From: Rhabdophis nuchalis
Taxonomy: Eukaryota; Chordata; Lepidosauria; Squamata; Natricidae
Direction: 5' to 3'
Length of the DNA stretch: 64,000 nucleotides
NCBI GenBank assembly: GCA_039707465.1
Contig: CM077645.1
Span: 147,184,503-147,248,502, forward strand
A model generated the notes under the pieces. The model had not been told where the DNA came from. It saw only the letters and a list, made by a program, of their open reading frames with translations, and did no database searches. Of the stretch, positions 45,670 through 56,764 are shown piece after piece (the stretch's first letter is position 1; each line of letters begins with the position of its first letter). A program made the position numbers and the translations under genes.

Positions 45670-46130
45670 TTTTTTTTTTTTTTAAATTGAAAAAGTTTTA
45701 TTGGTTTTACATTTTTTAACAGGATAGGGTAATGGTTACAAAGAAATTTTGAGAGCATTCACGTTAGAGTCGTCGGACCTTCCGAGGCCTCAAAATACAC
45801 AATAAAAAAGTTATCATAGAAAACATTTTCCATACCACTACAAGATGAAAGCAAGTACATTTACCAAAATTCTCCGTTCCATGCTGTCAGACATTTACAA
45901 AAAGTCCAGATAGAAATATTATGCAAAGTTGTTCAAGAAAAATCAAGGCAAAGTTATTTTTTTGATCTAAGTCTTTTGGCTATTGTATCTTCTTTCTCTC
46001 CTCCCTGGCCCCCCGTGGGCGGGGCCGTGGCCCCCTCCGTCCCCCCTGGATCTTCCCCCAGGACAGAGGAATGTTTTTTTAAAAAGGCTTCCGCCTCAGC
46101 AAGTGTTTTTATGTTTGTTTGTTTTAAAGA
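45670..46130 (-). pseudogene. Unidentified poly(A)-tailed retrocopy
   Basis: Read on the minus strand, a coding tail ends with RLRSKK and a stop at 45954-45956. About 250 bp of AT-rich 3' UTR follow, then AATAAA (45697-45702 complement) and a 14-base A tail at 45670-45683. That order indicates a reverse-transcribed polyadenylated RNA. The last ~50 codons include LAEAEAFLKKH and a Gly/Glu-rich stretch. They faintly resemble the end of an L1-type ORF1, but I cannot identify the parent. It meets a CR1 fragment on the opposite strand at about 46135. Confidence 0.55.
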
Positions 46131-46137
46131 GGGGGGT

Positions 46138-46567
46138 CTGCAGGACCGCCTCCTGCCACATACCTCCACCCGACCTGTCCGCTCCCACAGGGAGGGCCTC
46201 CTTAGGGTGCCGTCCGCCGGACAATGCCGGCTGGCGACTTCCAGGGGAAGAGCCTTCTCTGTGGCAGGCCCAACCCTCTGAAACAACCTGCCCCCCGACC
46301 TCCGTACAATCACGGACCTTCGCCTCTTCCGTCGGGCACTAAAAACATACTTCTTCCATACGGCCGGCCTGGCATAGCTGTTTTTATTACTGATTTTATT
46401 TGGGTTTTAAATTATGTTTTAGCACGGGCCAAATTTATTTAATTCAATTTTAAATCTATTTGATTGTTTGTATATTTATATTTTTATTTTTATTATTCCT
46501 GTGCACCGCCCTGAGTCCCTCTTGGGAGAGAGGGTGGTATAGAAATTCGATAAATAAATAAATAAAT
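46138..46567 (+). mobile_element. CR1/L3-type LINE 3' fragment (copy G)
   Basis: Holds the last ~75 codons of ORF2 (RDRLLPHTS..., spread over two frames), the 3' UTR with CACCGCCCTGAGTCCCTC, and an (AAAT)n tail ending at 46567. 5'-truncated at the retrocopy junction. Confidence 0.82.
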
Positions 46568-47182
46568 GACACAAACCAGGTTCTGGCCTCCTCTTCATTT
46601 ACAAATGTGCCCTCTGCCCCCACATGGGTATTCCTGGAATATAAGAATAGTGGATGTCTGCCACCCAGGGCTTTGTTTGAAAGTGTACCAGCTTCCCCAA
46701 AAACAGAGGACCAGAACCAACTTGTCAAGCTGACAAGAATCCAACAGATTCAGAGAAGAAAGTTTCTTATTGAACAAAATTTAGGAAGGCACAAGGGCAG
46801 AATTCTAACAACTGCTCTGTTTCAAGAGCAAATCCTATATATATAAAGAATATTAAAACTGTTTTTGCCTCTTATTCATTCACATCTTTTTAATCCTTTA
46901 ATTGATCTTTTTATTAATCAACCACATCCCCTCTTTTGGACAAAAGAGCCATTTTTCTTTTGCTTTTGTGCAATGATGAGATTTGTGTTTGTCTTGTTTC
47001 CCATACAAACTAACTCCCAACACTATTTTGTCATTTTGTCTTCTGGTGTATAAGTGTCTTGTAACTGGTTGGGCCCATCCTGGCAATCATTTTGTGAGTG
47101 AAGTCTATTCCATTAGAGGTTGTCAGCATTTCAGAGGTGTTTATCAAAAGGGTAGTTAAGCCTATCCTTTTGCAAAAGGGAA

Positions 47183-47955
47183 TCAGAACACAGAATAACA
47201 GAATAGGAAGGAATTTTGAAGTCTTCCAGTCCAACTGCCTGCTTGAGCAGGAGACCTATACCCATAATGGCGAACTTATGGCATGCGTGCCACAAGTGGC
47301 ACGCAGTGCCATCTCTGTAGGCACTTCTCACTGACGAGCTGATTTTTGGGTCTCTTCTGGGAAACACATGTGCTTGCGTGGGGGGAGGGGTCATGTGTGC
47401 ATGCTTGGGGGTGCAGCGTCCCCTCCTCTTTTGGTGATAGAAGACCTCCCTGAAGTCTCCTGGGACTAAAAATGGGGGTGCAGTGCCCCCATGCCGTTTT
47501 GGTCCCAGAAGACCTCAGGAAGGCCTGCTAGCACCAAAATGGGGTGGGGGGATATGGTGCACCCCACCCCCGTTTTTGGTCCCAGGATGCTTCAGGGAGG
47601 CCTGCTAGCATCAAAACGGGGGTCGCACGTGCATGTGTGGGGGCAGATGAAGCACAGGGAGAAGCGCACGCATGAGCATGGCTCAGGGAAGCATCGCATT
47701 ATGGGTGTTGGCATGCTCACACCTTCAGCACCCTAGGAAAAAAAGGTTCCCCATCACTGCCCTATACATACTGGACAAATGATTATCCAATTTCTTCTTT
47801 AAAAACCCCAGAGATGGAGCCCCCATAATTCTGGAGGCAAGCCATTCCCCTGATTGATAGTTCTCACTGACAGGAAATTTCTCCTTAGTTCTAGGTTGGT
47901 TTTGTCTTTGATAAGCTGTCCTCGTGTATTTTGGTGAATAGGTTGATTAGCACAG
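47183..47955 (-). mobile_element. CR1 fragment of the avian/reptile type, split by a MITE
   Basis: The plus strand starts with CACAGAATAACAGAATAGGAAGG, the reverse complement of the ATTCTATG-like tail that ends classic CR1 elements. It continues with TCTTCCAGTCCAACTGCCTGCTT, and, after the inserted element at 47262-47759, with AATTTCTCCTTAGTTCTAGGTTG. This is a different CR1 lineage from copies A-L. Non-coding 3' part only. Confidence 0.7.
47262..47759. mobile_element. hAT-like MITE (GATGGCGAACC family), 498 bp
   Basis: Ends CCATAATGGCGAAC and GTTCCCCATCACTG. Flanks ACCTATAC (47254-47261) and CCCTATAC (47760-47767) match at 7 of 8. The interior holds about three diverged copies of a ~75-bp block (GGTGCAGTGCCCCC ... 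CCTGCTAGCA). Confidence 0.87.
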
Positions 47956-48462
47956 TTTTCCTCTCATCTCCCATTCTTAGGGGAAGAGAGAGAGAAAATC
48001 TAACACATTCTCATGTTATTTTGTGTGCTGTGTGTTAGGGGGGGGAAAGCAATTCAGCATTAACTGTTCAGAGATGTCTCAGACTGGACTCTGTAACTTG
48101 TTGTGTTTTGCTTGGTGCTTTATTTCATCAGTCTTAGATTCTTGTTTAAATAAGCATTCCCTTATCAGGGGTGTGGGGGGGGGGAGTATTTACCTTTGAT
48201 AACATCATTTGTTTTGTAGATGCCTTGTGTACATTGGACCTGGCTCATCATTATAAGATCCACCAATTAGAATATAGTATTTTGATTTAACTTTCAAGCT
48301 TTCAAAAAGTCAGTGGGTGCTTCATCTGTCTAGCTCAGGGGTACTTAAATCTGGCCCGTGGGGTCAGCCTGGAAATATCAAAGGACCAGCTGGCCAAAAT
48401 GGGCCACGTGCTCCCCCACCCCGGCAGCCCATTTTCAGCCTCCCTGGCCTCCTGCAGCCAGC

Positions 48463-48797
48463 CAAAAACGGGCCACATGGGGGCTCCGAAGGCGTCCACG
48501 TGATCTGTTTTTGGCCGGCAGAGTTCTGTTGGAGGCCATAAAGGGCAAAAACGGGCCACATGGGGGCTCAGAAGGCCTCCATATGGTCTGTTTTTGGCTA
48601 GCAAAGTTCTGTTGGAGGCCATAAAAGGCAAAAACGGACCTCGTGGGGGCTCAGAAGGCCTCCATATGGTTTGTTTTGGGCCGACAGAGTGCTGTTGGAG
48701 GCCATAAAGGGTAAAAAAGGGGCCACATGGGGGCCTCAGAAGGTCTCCATGTGATCTGTTTTTGACTGTTAGAGTGCTGCTGGAGGCCATGGAGGGC
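48463..48797. repeat. 83-bp minisatellite, 4 units
   Basis: Each unit runs AAAAACGGGCCACATGGGGG, GAAGGC(C/G)TCCA, TCTGTTTTTGGC, GTTCTGTTGGAGGCCATAAA. Four tandem copies with 80-85 bp spacing. Any long frame here is a repeat translation. Confidence 0.9.
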
Positions 48798-49722
48798 AAA
48801 AAGTGGTTGTGGTTTCCGGCACCCTGGTTCAGCCAGGTAAGTCCAACACTGGCCATCGGGGGCGAACAACTGGCCCCTGTGGAGAGGGCGCGCAACTTGG
48901 GTGTCCTCCTGGATTCCCGGCTGTCCCTGAAGGACCATGTGACGGCCGTGGCCAGGGGGGGCATTCTATCAGGTACGCCTGATATACCAGTTGTGCCCCT
49001 TGCTGGACCGGGTGGCCCTTCGCACAGTCACTCAAGCACTCGTGACATCCCGGCTGGACTACTGTAATGCTCTCTACATGGGGCTGCCCTTGAGGTGCAC
49101 TCAAAGGTTACAGTTAGTCCAGAATGCAGCCGCGCGGGTGATTATGGGTGCCTCAAGGCAATCCTACATAACACCTCTCCTGTGCGAGCTGCACTGGTTA
49201 CCTGTGGCCTTTCGGGTGCGCTTCAAGGTGCTGACGACCATCTTTAAATCGCTCCATGGCTCGGGGCCTAGCTACATACGAGACCGCCTCCTGTCCCATA
49301 CATCCCTTCGACCGATCTGCTCCCACAGAGAGGGCCTTCTCCGGGTACCGTCGGCCGGGCAATGCCAGTTGGCGACATCCAGGGGAAGGGCCTTCTCTGT
49401 GGCGGGCCCAGCCCTCTGGAACAACCTACCCCCCCCCCGATTTACGCACTACCTCGGACCTCTGCCTCTTCCGCCAGCATCTTAAAACGTATTTATTCCA
49501 ACAAGCTGGCCTAGCATAGCCCCCGTTTCTGACTTTTATTCGGATAAATTTTAATTCATAGGGTTTTATAAGGGTTTTTAGCACGGGATATAATTTAAAA
49601 GTTTTTAAAAATGTATTTTTGTATTTATGTATGGTTTTTTAATATTGCCTGTGCGCCGCCCTGGGTCCTTGTTAGGAGAAGGGCGGGGTATAAATTTGAA
49701 AAATAAAAAATAAAAAAATAAA
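48798..49722 (+). mobile_element. CR1/L3-type LINE 3' fragment (copy H)
   Basis: Starts within RT downstream of the catalytic motif (WLWFPAPWF...) and runs through LVTSRLDYCNALYMGLPLRC, RFKVLTTIFKSLHGSGPSY and LWNNLPPP to the GCGCCGCCCTGGGTCC 3' end and an AAAAAT tail. A run of eight C near 49430 and an extra G near 48955 shift the frame. Nested in the MITE at 48336-49935. Confidence 0.87.
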
Positions 49723-49943
49723 AACAAGAATTGGGGGAGTCGCACGGGCCCACCCCACGCTCCGTTTTGGCCAGTAAAGTGCTGCAGGGTTCTGTTCAGC
49801 CAAAAATGGGACCTCGTTTTGTCTGGCAGGGTGCTGCAGGAGGCGTCCTTCCCGCTCCCCTATACCCCCCACCAGCCCACAGAGGAGAACTACAATGCTG
49901 ATCTGGCCCTCAAAGAAATCCAGTTTGACACTCTGGTCTAGCT

Positions 49944-50862
49944 GGTTTGTGAAAGACTCATCAGTCTTTCAAACTTACTTGGCATTACATTCTTCTTAGC
50001 AATAGTATCATGGTATAGAATTTCATATAACGTATTATAACCCAGCTAAAGAATTTTAAAACAGTGAATGCACTTAAAAAAAACACTATTTTATCCGAAT
50101 GCACAGATTTATGGCAATTGCCCACCCTTCTCTGAAGACAAAATGCCTTTCTATAACTGCCTCTGTGAATTGGCTGCTGCTTTAATTGGGCTACATGGCA
50201 ACATATGACAGCCAAGTTCTAAACTATGACCCGTGGGTTCTCTCCGCAGTATGCCTATCGTAACAAGGCATTTTGTAACTAGCTATGACTCACATGAATG
50301 CTAAATATGCTTCATTTCCTGGCTGTGATCCCATGATCTTGTGCCATCAGCAGAGAAGGGTCAATCCGCCTGTTCATTGGACGAACAACAATAATGAAAC
50401 CATTCTATAGGAATGCAGATAGCTAGCTTCAAGACTCTGATTTTGTAATCTGTAGCTAAATTTGACAGATGCATAAACATTGTTCTCTCTAAAAGTTTCC
50501 AAATGAAGGCAAAGGTTAAGAGGTGTAATGCTTGATGGACTATTTAAGACCTAATAAATACATCAGCTGGACTTTATTATGCTTCCTGTAAAATTCTATT
50601 ATCTTTCTTTTGGAACATTATATTGAAAAGATACATAATGTGCATATGGACGACTTATGAACTCTCCATGCAAGAGGAAATTCCAATTAACTTCCTGGCA
50701 CCTGGAAACAATAATATATATGTATATAAATAACATTCACAAGCTCATTCATTCATTCATTCATATTAGCACAAGGAGGGAGTATAATATATTTGGGAGT
50801 TATGAATTTATTTGCTTTCTGTTCACCAGTCAAGCCCTGGGTAGAGGTTCAGTTGAAATTCA
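49944..50862. other. Unannotated AT-rich DNA
   Basis: No supported feature apart from a short (ATTC)n run at about 50748-50764. Confidence 0.45.
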
Positions 50863-50870
50863 GTGTGAAT

Positions 50871-51687
50871 CAATGGTGGGATTCAAATTTATTTATTTAT
50901 TTATTTATTTGAATTTATACCCCGCCCTTCTCCTTGTTAGGACCCAGGGCGGCGCACAGGCATTATTTAAAACCATAAATACAATATACATCATTAAAAT
51001 ATATTAAATTATTTAAACCCGTGCTAAAACCCACATTAAAACCCTACCAAAATTATAATTTATATATAAAAAAGTCAGAAACGGGGGGCTATCCTAGGCC
51101 GGCTTGTTGGAATAAATGCATCTTAAGACGTTGGCAGAAGAGGCGGAGGTCCGAGGTAGTGCGAAGGTCGGGGGGGTAGGTCGTTCCAGAGGGCCGGGCC
51201 CACCACAGAGAAGGCCGTTCCCCTGGGTGTCGCCAACCGGCATTGCCCAGCCGACGGCACCCGGAGAAGACCCTCTCTGTGGGAGCGGATCGGACGAAGG
51301 GATGTATGGGGCAGGAGGCGGTCTCGTATATAGCTAGGCTATAAAATAATTTAACAACCGGTTCTCTGCCCTAATGATCAGCTGCGTAGGCGGTGCTCGG
51401 TGGTCATGTGACTGGGTGGGCGTGGCCAACTCAACATCACTCATGTTGATGGTCGTTTCGCCCATGTAATAAGGGTTAACCAGAGAGGCAGTTTCTGTAA
51501 GCAGGGCAATAAAGATTAGGCTAGAAACAACACCAGAATGTTTCCTTCCTGCCTTCCTTCCTGCCTCCCAGTAAAGTGGGGGGAAAAACGAAATAAAATT
51601 TCTTCCATCAACTGGTTTTCCGAACTGCTTAGAAAGTTAACAACCGGTTCTCCCGAATAGGTGTGAACTGGCTGAATCCCACCACTG
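50871..51687. mobile_element. hAT-like MITE (GGTGGGATTC family) with nested CR1
   Basis: Left CAATGGTGGGATTC, right GAATCCCACCACTG. Flanks GTGTGAAT (50863-50870) and GTGTGAGT (51688-51695) match at 7 of 8. A CR1 3' fragment is inserted 17 bp inside the left end. Confidence 0.87.
50887..51346 (-). mobile_element. CR1/L3-type LINE 3' fragment (copy K)
   Basis: Minus orientation: (ATTT)n tail at 50887-50912, then the conserved GACCCAGGGCGGCGCAC 3' end and the last ~75 codons of ORF2 (complement of 51110-51340). 5'-truncated at about 51346. Confidence 0.87.
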
Positions 51688-51852
51688 GTGTGAGTGCATC
51701 TAATCTATGAGGGAATTAACATCATACCTGTTATTCATTCACCCTCCCAATGAGAAGTATGGAAAATACCTGTAAACATTGGGAAAATTCCTACAAAGAA
51801 AGAGAACATATATCATGGAATGTTCACTTCTGAAAGATTGCTTTCCTAATGT

Positions 51853-52204
51853 GGGACGCGGTGGCTCAGTGGCTAAGGCGCTGAACTTGTCAATCAGAAA
51901 TGTTGGCAGTTTGGCTGTTCGAATCCCTAGCGGTGCGTAAGAGAGTGAGCTCCCATTTCTTGTACCAGCTTCTGACAATCTAGCAGTTCGAAAGCACGTA
52001 AAAATGCAAGTAGAAAAATAGGAACCACTTTTGGTGGGAAGGTAACAGCATTCTGTGTGCCTTCGGTGTTTAGTCATGCCAGCCACATGATCATGGAGAT
52101 GTCTTTGGACAGCGTTGGCTTTTCGGCTTTGAAACAAAGATAAGCACTGCCCCCTAGAGTCGGGAACGACTTGCACATATGTGCAAGGGGAACCTTTACC
52201 TTTA
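51853..52204 (+). mobile_element. Sauria-type SINE, complete
   Basis: About 350 bp. A tRNA-like head holds an A box (GTGGCTCAGTGGCTAAGG) and a B box (GTTCGAATCCC). A lineage-specific body follows (AGGAACCACTTTTGGTGGGAAGG). The 3' end reads CTAGAGTCGGGAACGACTTGC...GGGGAACC with an ACCTTT repeat tail. Sauria SINEs are known to share this 3' end with BovB LINEs, which probably supply their reverse transcriptase. Target duplication CCTAATGT(GGGA)/CCTAATAT(GGGA) at 51845 and 52205. Confidence 0.88.
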
Positions 52205-52721
52205 CCTAATATGGGAAGCACCCCCCCCCATCAAAGAATGAAATATTTTGAGTAATATTAAAAAAGAAAGAATATGATATTTCCCTAAATGAGAAATGGA
52301 GAAACATATTTTTTAGAGGAGGAAACAGATTCAGTCTGTCTTAATAGCCTCAGCAGATATTTTGTGCTCATGAAGAAAGATTGGGCCGGCCTATTCCGAA
52401 ACCAGACCCAGTTTCCCTGCCCCAAGCAGAAACTGAGGAAATGCGTATTTGGTAATCCATTCAAGACAGGATATTTTAAAATTCCCTGCAGCAAAGTCTG
52501 AACAAAGGCAGAATGATAGGATTAGAAGCAACCCCTCACCCAAGATCCAACAGGGGCCATTAGCTGCAATAGGAATTGCCCAACACCCTTTCAGAACACA
52601 AGCCCCTACTTTGTATCATCCCAGAGCAATCCAAACTTCCTCTGGGATCTCAGTTAAACAATAAGCCATAGATTGACCAGACAAGCACCCAGGATTTCTA
52701 TTTCCTCTTTTGCCTATAAAG

Positions 52722-52854
52722 CACGGGTATCAAACTCTTTGTGTTGCGTTGCTGTAACGGGATGTTTCATGATGTTTTCCCCTTCACAGAGCTGGAGTGG
52801 GCATGGCCTGGACATGACACATCCGGCCTGCGGGCTACCAGTTTGACATTCCTG
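52722..52854. mobile_element. hAT-like MITE (GTCAAACTC family) inside the LTR
   Basis: Ends CACGGGTATCAAACTC and AGTTTGACATTCCTG, flanks CTATAAAG (52714-52721) and CTATAGAG (52855-52862), 7 of 8. The uninterrupted LTR at 32150 reads CTATAGAG at this point, confirming the insertion site. Confidence 0.9.
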
Positions 52855-52955
52855 CTATAGAGCCAGCTATGACCCCTATATAGCCCTTACATGACTTCCA
52901 TAGGAATCTGACAACAGCCAATAGAATATTAAAGGACATGTTCTTGCACAGGAAC

Positions 52956-53184
52956 CAGAGATGGGTTCCTACCGGTTTGGGCCTGTTCAGCCGAGTAGGT
53001 AGTAACCCCTGAACTGGTTCTATCGGTGGCGCCATAGGTGGCGCCATCTTGTTTTTTGCTTCTGCGCATGTGCAGAAGCATTTTTTACTACTGCGCATGT
53101 GTGCATATCATGCATCAAGCATACACACATGCAAGGCATGTCCCTGAGCGAACAGGCAGTAGAAGAAGCTGGAACCCACCCCTG
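52956..53184. mobile_element. hAT-like MITE (GATGGGTTCC family) inside the LTR
   Basis: Ends CAGAGATGGGTTCC and GGAACCCACCCCTG, flanks ACAGGAAC (52948-52955) and ATAGGAAC (53185-53192), 7 of 8. The interior has TGCGCATGTG repeats. Confidence 0.87.
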
Positions 53185-53390
53185 ATAGGAACAGGAAGTT
53201 CAAATACAAAACCCAAAGAAGATATAATGGCACCCTCCCACCTCTTGACTCCATTTTGTCAGCTGCACCAGAACCATAAATGCTGGTGGTTCTGTTAATC
53301 ATTAAACCATCTTTCCAATCAGCCTCCATGTTTCCAGCATCTTTCTCCCAGCTTGGAACTGAACCAGATGGATTTTGCTTCCAACACTAA

Positions 53391-53724
53391 CATGTCTTCA
53401 GGAAACTAGATCAGGAATATCTGATTTAAGAAGTCTTGCAAATGCACTTTTATATGTTGAAATTAAATATAGTTCCTATTTCAGCTGCTTCCAACCAATT
53501 CAAAATATAGTGGAAGCTAAATCTGAACACGTGTTCAAACCCTAGAGGCTCCAAAGGGGAAATTAAGCTATGGAAAAGTCACCCTGATACATTGTTTTGA
53601 TTCAGAAAACTGGTAAAATAAAATATACAGAAAGCACTGGCAATCTCTTTATAGAGACCTTTTATTGTTAAAGTATTTCTTATTGTTTCCATAGCATCCA
53701 GATGCCCTAAGGAAAACATGTAAA
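53391..53724. other. Unannotated AT-rich DNA
   Basis: Nothing recognised. Confidence 0.45.
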
Positions 53725-53800
53725 TTTATTTATTTTATTTTTATTTATTTTATTAAATTTATACCCCGCCCTTCTCCTTGTTAGGACCCAGGGCGGCGAT
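53725..53800 (-). mobile_element. CR1/L3-type LINE terminal fragment (copy L)
   Basis: Only the AT-rich tail and the conserved TATACCCCGCCCTTCTCC...GACCCAGGGCGGCG end are present, about 75 bp. This is an extreme 5' truncation. Confidence 0.8.
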
Positions 53801-54499
53801 TCACACCGATATTCATTTTATTGCTATAGTTGCATTATAATATAGAGCAAAATCTTGCCCCATCAACATGCGATGTAGTTTTGGCAAAAGATGAATCTTT
53901 AAAGGAAGAAATGAAAATAACTTCAAACGTGGTTAATTAAAATATTATTATATACTGTTTTGAATTAGCCTGAATTTCTCATCGCTTTATATAACAAGTA
54001 TTTTGAAAAAACCAGTAACTGATTTTCTTTGAATTTGCTTGTAGCCAGAGGGCATGCTTGAAATCACAGACTAAAATTAACAGAATCGGTTTCTATTGGT
54101 TTTCTTAAAACAAATAATTGCTTGTTAAATTTTAGCAGAGTATGATTCCATCCCCCACTATCCCAAAACACTCACAGGCACACACGTAATGTTTTCCTCA
54201 TGCTTGATGGATGGAATGTACATCACTGCTATTAAAGTGGCCGTTGTGAAAATATTTATCAATGCTATTGAACATTATTACTCCCTACGCCATATGGTGA
54301 AAGTAAGGTTGTGATCTGTTGACTCAATTATCTGCAGCAAACAACCATTTAATATTTCAATAAGCCACCACAAATGGATTTGTAGAAAAGCCAAAAACAA
54401 TTGGATACAAAGAAAAACCAGAAAGTCCATTTGCACCTTTGGGGCAACCATGACCTGGACAACTGAGAATCTCCATAGACAATTGGACACAAACGCATA
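53801..54499. other. Unannotated AT-rich DNA
   Basis: Nothing recognised. The minus-strand frame at 54278-54511 (77 codons) has no motif. Confidence 0.45.
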
Positions 54500-54500
54500 T

Positions 54501-54707
54501 AACAATAGCACTTAGACTTATATACCACTTCATAGTGCTTTACAGCCCTCTCTAAGAGCTTTGCAGAGTCAGCTTATTGCCCCCAGCAATCTGGGTCCTC
54601 ATTTTACCAACTTGGGAAGAATGGAAGGCTGAGTCAACCTTGAGCCGGTCAGAATCAAACTGCTGGGAATCGGCAGAATTAGCCTGCAACACTGCATTCT
54701 AACTATG
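54501..54707 (-). mobile_element. tRNA-derived SINE with LINE-like tail
   Basis: Read on the minus strand, a tRNA-like head (GTTAGAATGCAGTGTTGCAGG as A-box region, GCAGTTTGATTCTGAC as worn B box) is followed by GGTTGACTCAGCCTTCCAT and ends GAAGTGGTATATAAGTCTAAGTGCTATTG. It differs from the Sauria-type SINE in head, body and tail. I know this as a common squamate repeat pattern but cannot give its family name. Confidence 0.7.
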
Positions 54708-55017
54708 TTGATTCAAAATATTTTAAAGATTAAGGTACAATTGAAACCAGAGGCTTATATTTTTAGACTAATAGGCAGGAAACTAGAAAAGGGTCATGGA
54801 AATGTATTTTTATATATGACAAGTGAAGCAACACTATTATCTGCTCAAAGACGGAAAGCTTCAACATTATCCACAATGGAGGAATGGTTAGCAAAGATGA
54901 TGGAACTTGAGGAGATGAATAAATTAACTTCCTTGATTAGAAAAAGTGATATTTGCTGTCTCCCACTTGGTTATGCCATCTTTACACAATCAAGACACGA
55001 TTTAGGGTAGTCTAATC

Positions 55018-55243
55018 CAGTGGTAGTCAACCTGGTCCCTACCGCCCACTAGTGGGCATTCCAGCTTTCATGCTGGACGGTAGGGGTTTCGTCTGATACT
55101 GAAGCACTTTCCTTTTTTTAATTTAATTGACTTCCCTACTTTATAAATCACCATTACTGTGGAACCGATGGGCGGTCAGAAAATTTTACTACTAACAGAG
55201 ATACAAAAGTGGGTGGTAGGTATAAAAAGGTTGACTACCCCTG
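55018..55243. mobile_element. hAT-like MITE (GTAGTCAACC family), 226 bp
   Basis: Ends CAGTGGTAGTCAACC and GGTTGACTACCCCTG, with a perfect 8-bp duplication GTCTAATC at 55010-55017 and 55244-55251. Only copy of this family seen here. Confidence 0.93.
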
Positions 55244-55251
55244 GTCTAATC

Positions 55252-56564
55252 TGTAGATAAAGGGAGACCATAAGAAAGTAAGCAGCAGATGCACCACTAA
55301 GATCTGTGCAGTGCACCATGTTGATTCTCAACCCATTTCATACCTTCCTGTTGTTTTGCTGAAGAATACAAGTCTGGCTCTAGTGGCAGCCGAAAAGCTG
55401 TCATTTGTTTTATGGTGTGACTTAACCTGAGTCTTTGTGTTTTGTGAAGTCATGGCAAAAACCAATTGGGCTGAAGACAGATGTTCCTTAGTCTGAGACA
55501 GATGCATCCTTCCTTTGTCTACTTTCTTTATGGCCCCCCTGGCAGAACCGCGATGGCATCTTTTCTCCTGAGTAGCAGCAGTCTGACATCTGCTGGAGCT
55601 GGGAGCCTCACCAAAGATTTAAAGGGTCTCCGATAAGCGAGTGCCACCATCCTTCTGAACAGAATCCAAGAATCACCTTCAGGGTTTTTGTTTGCTGTGC
55701 TGGCTGATGTCTTTTTTGCCTGTAATAAATCTTCTACTTGAGATAACTGCGGAGAAGGGAGGGGAAGGGGGTGGGGGGAGGAAGATCTCAAGTTTTTCAC
55801 AAACGTTGCAGTTTTGCTAGGAGACGCCCAGATTTAAATATTGCTATGGCTATATCAGAAGAGCTGGAGGGATTTTATTCACTTACCTATGTTCTTTAAC
55901 ATAGGATAAACAGGATTACCTGAAATGTTAACCTTTTAAAAGTAATGCATGAAAGTTTAAACAGCTCGTCACTCACGTAAGCATCCCAAATCCCATATGG
56001 TTTAAAATCCTATGGCTTCTTATTCAATTATCACCCCCAAAAAGAGGTGGAAAAAACACTCAGTCTCTTAGCTTTCCATAAAGGGATCGAGCCCTTGGCT
56101 CTGCAACCTTGCCAGGGGGGGCAGAGGGGGGGGCACAGGAAACCTTGCAACCATGGGATTAGTTAGTCTCTTGAGGCCCCCCCCCCCGTCATAATCCAAC
56201 ACTAAAAGAACATCTTAGGATCCCACTTTTTGATATTTAATTCTCGTTATTCTATAATTTAAATTTTTTAACCCTAATTTAACCACTCTTTAATATAAAT
56301 ACATAAATACAAACAAAAGCAAAACATCATCAATCTTCTGATGCACCTAAAAAGGGAAGAAATTGCACTAAAATGGGAAATGTTCAATAGTGACAGGTTT
56401 TAAATCAACTAGAATGTTCAAATAGAAGTTGTTGAGCTGAACTTAAAACTAGGATGACTTAAGTTTAGACATGTAGCTAGAATTCAATTATAAACAGAAG
56501 AAAGCTAGTCTTGCTGGCATTCAGAAATCTGATTTTAATGGGCTTTTGGTAGGAGAGGGCGTTC
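55252..56564. other. Unannotated DNA
   Basis: No supported feature. A 90-codon minus-strand frame (55528-55800) has no recognisable domain. A C-tract at about 56179-56191 is simple sequence. Confidence 0.4.
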
Positions 56565-56764
56565 ATTATTTATTTATTTATTTTTATTTATTTTCAAATT
56601 TATACCCCACCCTTCTCCTGGCAAGGACCCAGGGCGGCGCACAGGCAATCTTAAAAACATACAAAAATACATTATTAAAACTAATTAAATTACATCCCGT
56701 GCTAAAAACCCTTATAAAACCTTACGAATTAAAATTTATCAGAATAAAAGTCAGAAACGGGGGG

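Larger units (their letters stand above)
48336..49935. mobile_element. hAT-like MITE (GTCAAACTC family) expanded by a minisatellite and a nested CR1
   Basis: Left end CAGGGGTACTTAAATCTGG, right end CCAGTTTGACACTCTG, and a perfect 8-bp duplication GTCTAGCT at 48328-48335 and 49936-49943. Between the ends lie a 4-unit 83-bp minisatellite and an inserted CR1 3' fragment, so most of the 1.6 kb is secondary. Confidence 0.88.
52210..53386 (+). mobile_element. Solo LTR of an ERV-like element, interrupted by two MITEs
   Basis: Starts TATGGGAAGCAC and ends GCTTCCAACA, with a 4-bp duplication CTAA at 52206-52209 and 53387-53390. It aligns with the LTR at 31868-32358 in segments: GAATGAAATATTTTG, GCCCCAAGCAGAAACTGAG, ATGACCCCTA and CCAATCAGC(T/C)TCCAT. 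Removing the MITEs (52722-52854, 52956-53184) leaves about 800 bp. It also has about 200 bp between 52480 and 52680 that the other copy lacks. No internal genes. Confidence 0.78.

Noticed and set aside
48463..48797. Regular repeats suggesting a CRISPR-like array
   Set aside because: Units are contiguous with no unique spacers, and the sequence is vertebrate. This is a minisatellite.
48335..48964. 209-codon minus-strand frame
   Set aside because: It translates the 83-bp minisatellite and then antisense CR1. The repeated peptide reflects the DNA repeat.
51853..51935. Possible functional tRNA gene
   Set aside because: The A and B boxes belong to the head of a Sauria-type SINE with body, tail and target duplication.
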